From the NCBI RefSeq assembly GCF_016415625.1, contig NZ_WBXP01000041.1, forward strand, positions 1-33,929: a DNA stretch of 33,929 nucleotides, read 5' to 3'. Of the stretch, positions 33,042 through 33,929 are shown one piece after another. The notes below the pieces were generated by a model. It had not been told where the DNA came from and made no database searches. It saw nothing but the letters and a program-made list of their open reading frames with translations. The translations under genes were made by a program, and so were the position numbers. Positions within the stretch are counted from its first letter, which is position 1. The number at the start of each line of letters is the position of its first letter. The stretch comes from Shimwellia pseudoproteus. Lineage in GTDB: Bacteria; Pseudomonadota; Gammaproteobacteria; Enterobacterales; Enterobacteriaceae.

Positions 33042-33065
33042 AAAAAAGCGCCTGAACGGCGCTTT
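33042..33065 (-). terminator. Terminator of the flavodoxin-like gene
   Basis: AAAGCGCC (33045-33052) pairs with GGCGCTTT (33058-33065) around TGAAC. On the minus strand it runs into a T6 tract. Confidence 0.85.
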
Positions 33066-33107
33066 GGCATTGATGCTTCCCTGACGGGAAAATATGCGGG
33101 GAACAGA

Positions 33108-33656
33108 TTAATTCAGACGTGCCGCCACCGCCGCCACGCGCTGGCCAAATTTCAGGGCGGTATCGAGGTCACCCTGGGGAATTTGATCGGCGCTGGCGTC
33201 CGCCGGAGACTGCACCAGCAGCCCTACCGAGCCACCAAGGTTGTTAACGTCCTGGCGGGTAGCGGCCAGGGTATTGGCCGGCAACAGCCCAAGGCTGACC
33301 CAGATCCCGCCATGCTGGGACGCGAGGGTTTGCAGGTACTGCAAGGTAACTTGTTTATCACCATTCAGGCTGGCGCTGTTGGTAAACCCGGCAAAGACTT
33401 TATCCTGCCAGCCCCGCACGCCCCAGACTTTGGAGGATGCATCGGCAAATTTCTTAAATTGCCAGGGCACTCCGCCCATATAGGTCGGGGCGCCAAAAAT
33501 AATCGCGCTGGCTGCCGCCAGTTTGTGCCAGTCACCCTCAGGAATATCACCATTATTATCAACGGCAATCAGTTCAGCCTCGGCCCCTTGCGCCACCACT
33601 TCAGCAATACGCTGGGTATGGCCATAACCAGAAAAATAGACCACTACTGTGCTCAT
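33108..33656 (-). CDS. Flavodoxin-like NAD(P)H:quinone/FMN oxidoreductase
   Basis: 182 residues. The flavodoxin fold is shown by the N-terminal strand and phosphate loop VVVYFSGYGHTQRIAEVV (residues 4-21), then AIIFGAPTYMGGVPWQFKKFADAS (about 56-79), which contacts the flavin ring, and KVFAGFTNSASLNGDKQVTLQYL. This resembles WrbA and related NAD(P)H-dependent FMN/quinone reductases. The exact reaction is not known. ATG 33656 was chosen over a longer open frame because GGAG precedes it and the family starts here. An operator-like palindrome lies at 33781-33798. Confidence 0.82.
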   Translation of the reverse strand: MSTVVVYFSGYGHTQRIAEVVAQGAEAELIAVDNNGDIPEGDWHKLAAASAIIFGAPTYMGGVPWQFKKFADASSKVWGVRGWQDKVFAGFTNSASLNGDKQVTLQYLQTLASQHGGIWVSLGLLPANTLAATRQDVNNLGGSVGLLVQSPADASADQIPQGDLDTALKFGQRVAAVAARLN

Positions 33657-33780
33657 ACACTTCTCCACTCTCGGTTCAGGTAAATACAATTTGGCTGAGC
33701 AGATGACAGTCAGCCCCGGGCAAACCCGATCATCCTGTTTCAAATTTAAGGATGAGTCAATAAGTTACGTTTTCTCAGTT

Positions 33781-33798
33781 ACTTACCTGAACGTAAGT
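33781..33798. promoter_or_regulatory. Operator-like palindrome upstream of the flavodoxin-like gene
   Basis: ACTTAC-CTGAAC-GTAAGT, with perfect 6-bp arms; AGTTAC is also repeated at 33763 and 33777. It lies 125 bp before the flavodoxin-like start and 39 bp before the IS5 end. Confidence 0.5.
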
Positions 33799-33808
33799 TT
33801 TGATAATA

Positions 33809-33836
33809 TGCCACGGACAGACCTTATTAATACTAG
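33809..33836 (+). pseudogene. Possible 5' remnant of a divergent regulator gene cut by IS5
   Basis: ATG at 33809 reads MPRTDLINT before the IS5 end at 33837. Short HxlR-family regulators often start in this style and often sit divergent from quinone reductases, but nine residues cannot prove it. A GATAAT (33802-33807) overlaps the start region, so this could instead be a promoter. Confidence 0.3.
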
Positions 33837-33929
33837 GGAAGGTGCGAACAAGTTCCTGATATGAGATCATCATATTCATCCGGAGCGCATCCCAGAGGGA
33901 CATCATGAGCCATCAACTCACCTTCGCCG
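33837..33929 (+). mobile_element. Left end of an IS5 insertion sequence
   Basis: GGAAGGTGCGAACAAG at 33837-33852 is the IS5 terminal sequence. It is preceded by CTAG (33833-33836), a YTAR target of the kind IS5 duplicates. The element runs off the right edge. Confidence 0.92.
33905..33929 (+). CDS. IS5 transposase, N-terminus only
   Basis: ATG at 33905 gives MSHQLTFA, the start of the IS5 transposase (InsH type). AGAGGG precedes it as a ribosome site. Only eight codons are in the window, so intactness cannot be judged. Confidence 0.88.

Noticed and set aside
1..33929. Composite transposon bounded by the two IS ends
   Set aside because: The left element is IS903-type and the right one is IS5 proper, with different terminal repeats; the interval is mostly ordinary chromosomal backbone.
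1..33929. CRISPR arrays, tRNA or rRNA genes
   Set aside because: No regularly spaced repeats and no cloverleaf or rRNA-like sequence were noticed on either strand.

Overview
The window is chromosomal DNA from a member of the Enterobacteriaceae that is not E. coli itself. Almost every gene has a recognisable E. coli counterpart (mppA, mpaA, ycjG, tpx, yncE, abgT, nudK, mhp, hca, nhoA, mnaT, ydcZ, ydcY), but third positions are GC-rich and the gene order is rearranged. I cannot name the species from sequence alone; a Shimwellia, Kluyvera or Klebsiella-like enterobacterium would fit. All family assignments come from recalled protein similarity, not from a search.

Layout. (1) 1-98 is the end of an IS5-family element of the IS903 type, which has cut an AT-rich secreted esterase gene (99-564). 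(2) 1013-5469 holds a murein-peptide module (mppA, mpaA, ycjG), tpx and a small YgdI/YgdR-type lipoprotein. (3) 5622-10943 holds yncE with a Fur-like box, a lone abgT, a small orphan secreted peptide, nudK and a LysE/RhtB exporter. (4) 11131-23737 is the main feature: a complete mhp operon with mhpR and a complete hca operon with hcaR, placed head to head with the two regulator genes converging in the middle. In E. coli these clusters are far apart. (5) 23866-29649 looks like an N-acyl-D-amino-acid utilisation locus: RpiR regulator, sodium/solute symporter, RidA protein, D-aminoacylase and a DSD1-type PLP enzyme. (6) 29656-32939 holds nhoA, an XRE-cupin regulator divergent from mnaT-ydcZ, ydcY and an orphan gene with a CRP-like site. 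(7) 33108-33929 holds a flavodoxin-like oxidoreductase, an operator-like palindrome and an IS5 element inserted at CTAG, apparently cutting a divergent gene.

How the genes work together. HcaEFCD (dioxygenase) and HcaB (diol dehydrogenase) convert 3-phenylpropionate or cinnamate to the 2,3-dihydroxy compounds. MhpA delivers the same intermediates from 3-hydroxyphenyl substrates. MhpB cleaves the ring, MhpC releases succinate (or fumarate), and MhpD, MhpE and MhpF finish to pyruvate and acetyl-CoA. The locus therefore encodes the full route, but neither mhpT nor hcaT, the dedicated transporters, is present. In region 5 a coherent but unproven reading is uptake of an N-acyl-D-amino acid, deacylation, PLP-dependent breakdown of the free D-amino acid, and RidA clearance of the reactive enamine/imine. 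Most genes are intact and tightly packed, with many stop/start overlaps. No tRNA, rRNA or CRISPR array was seen.
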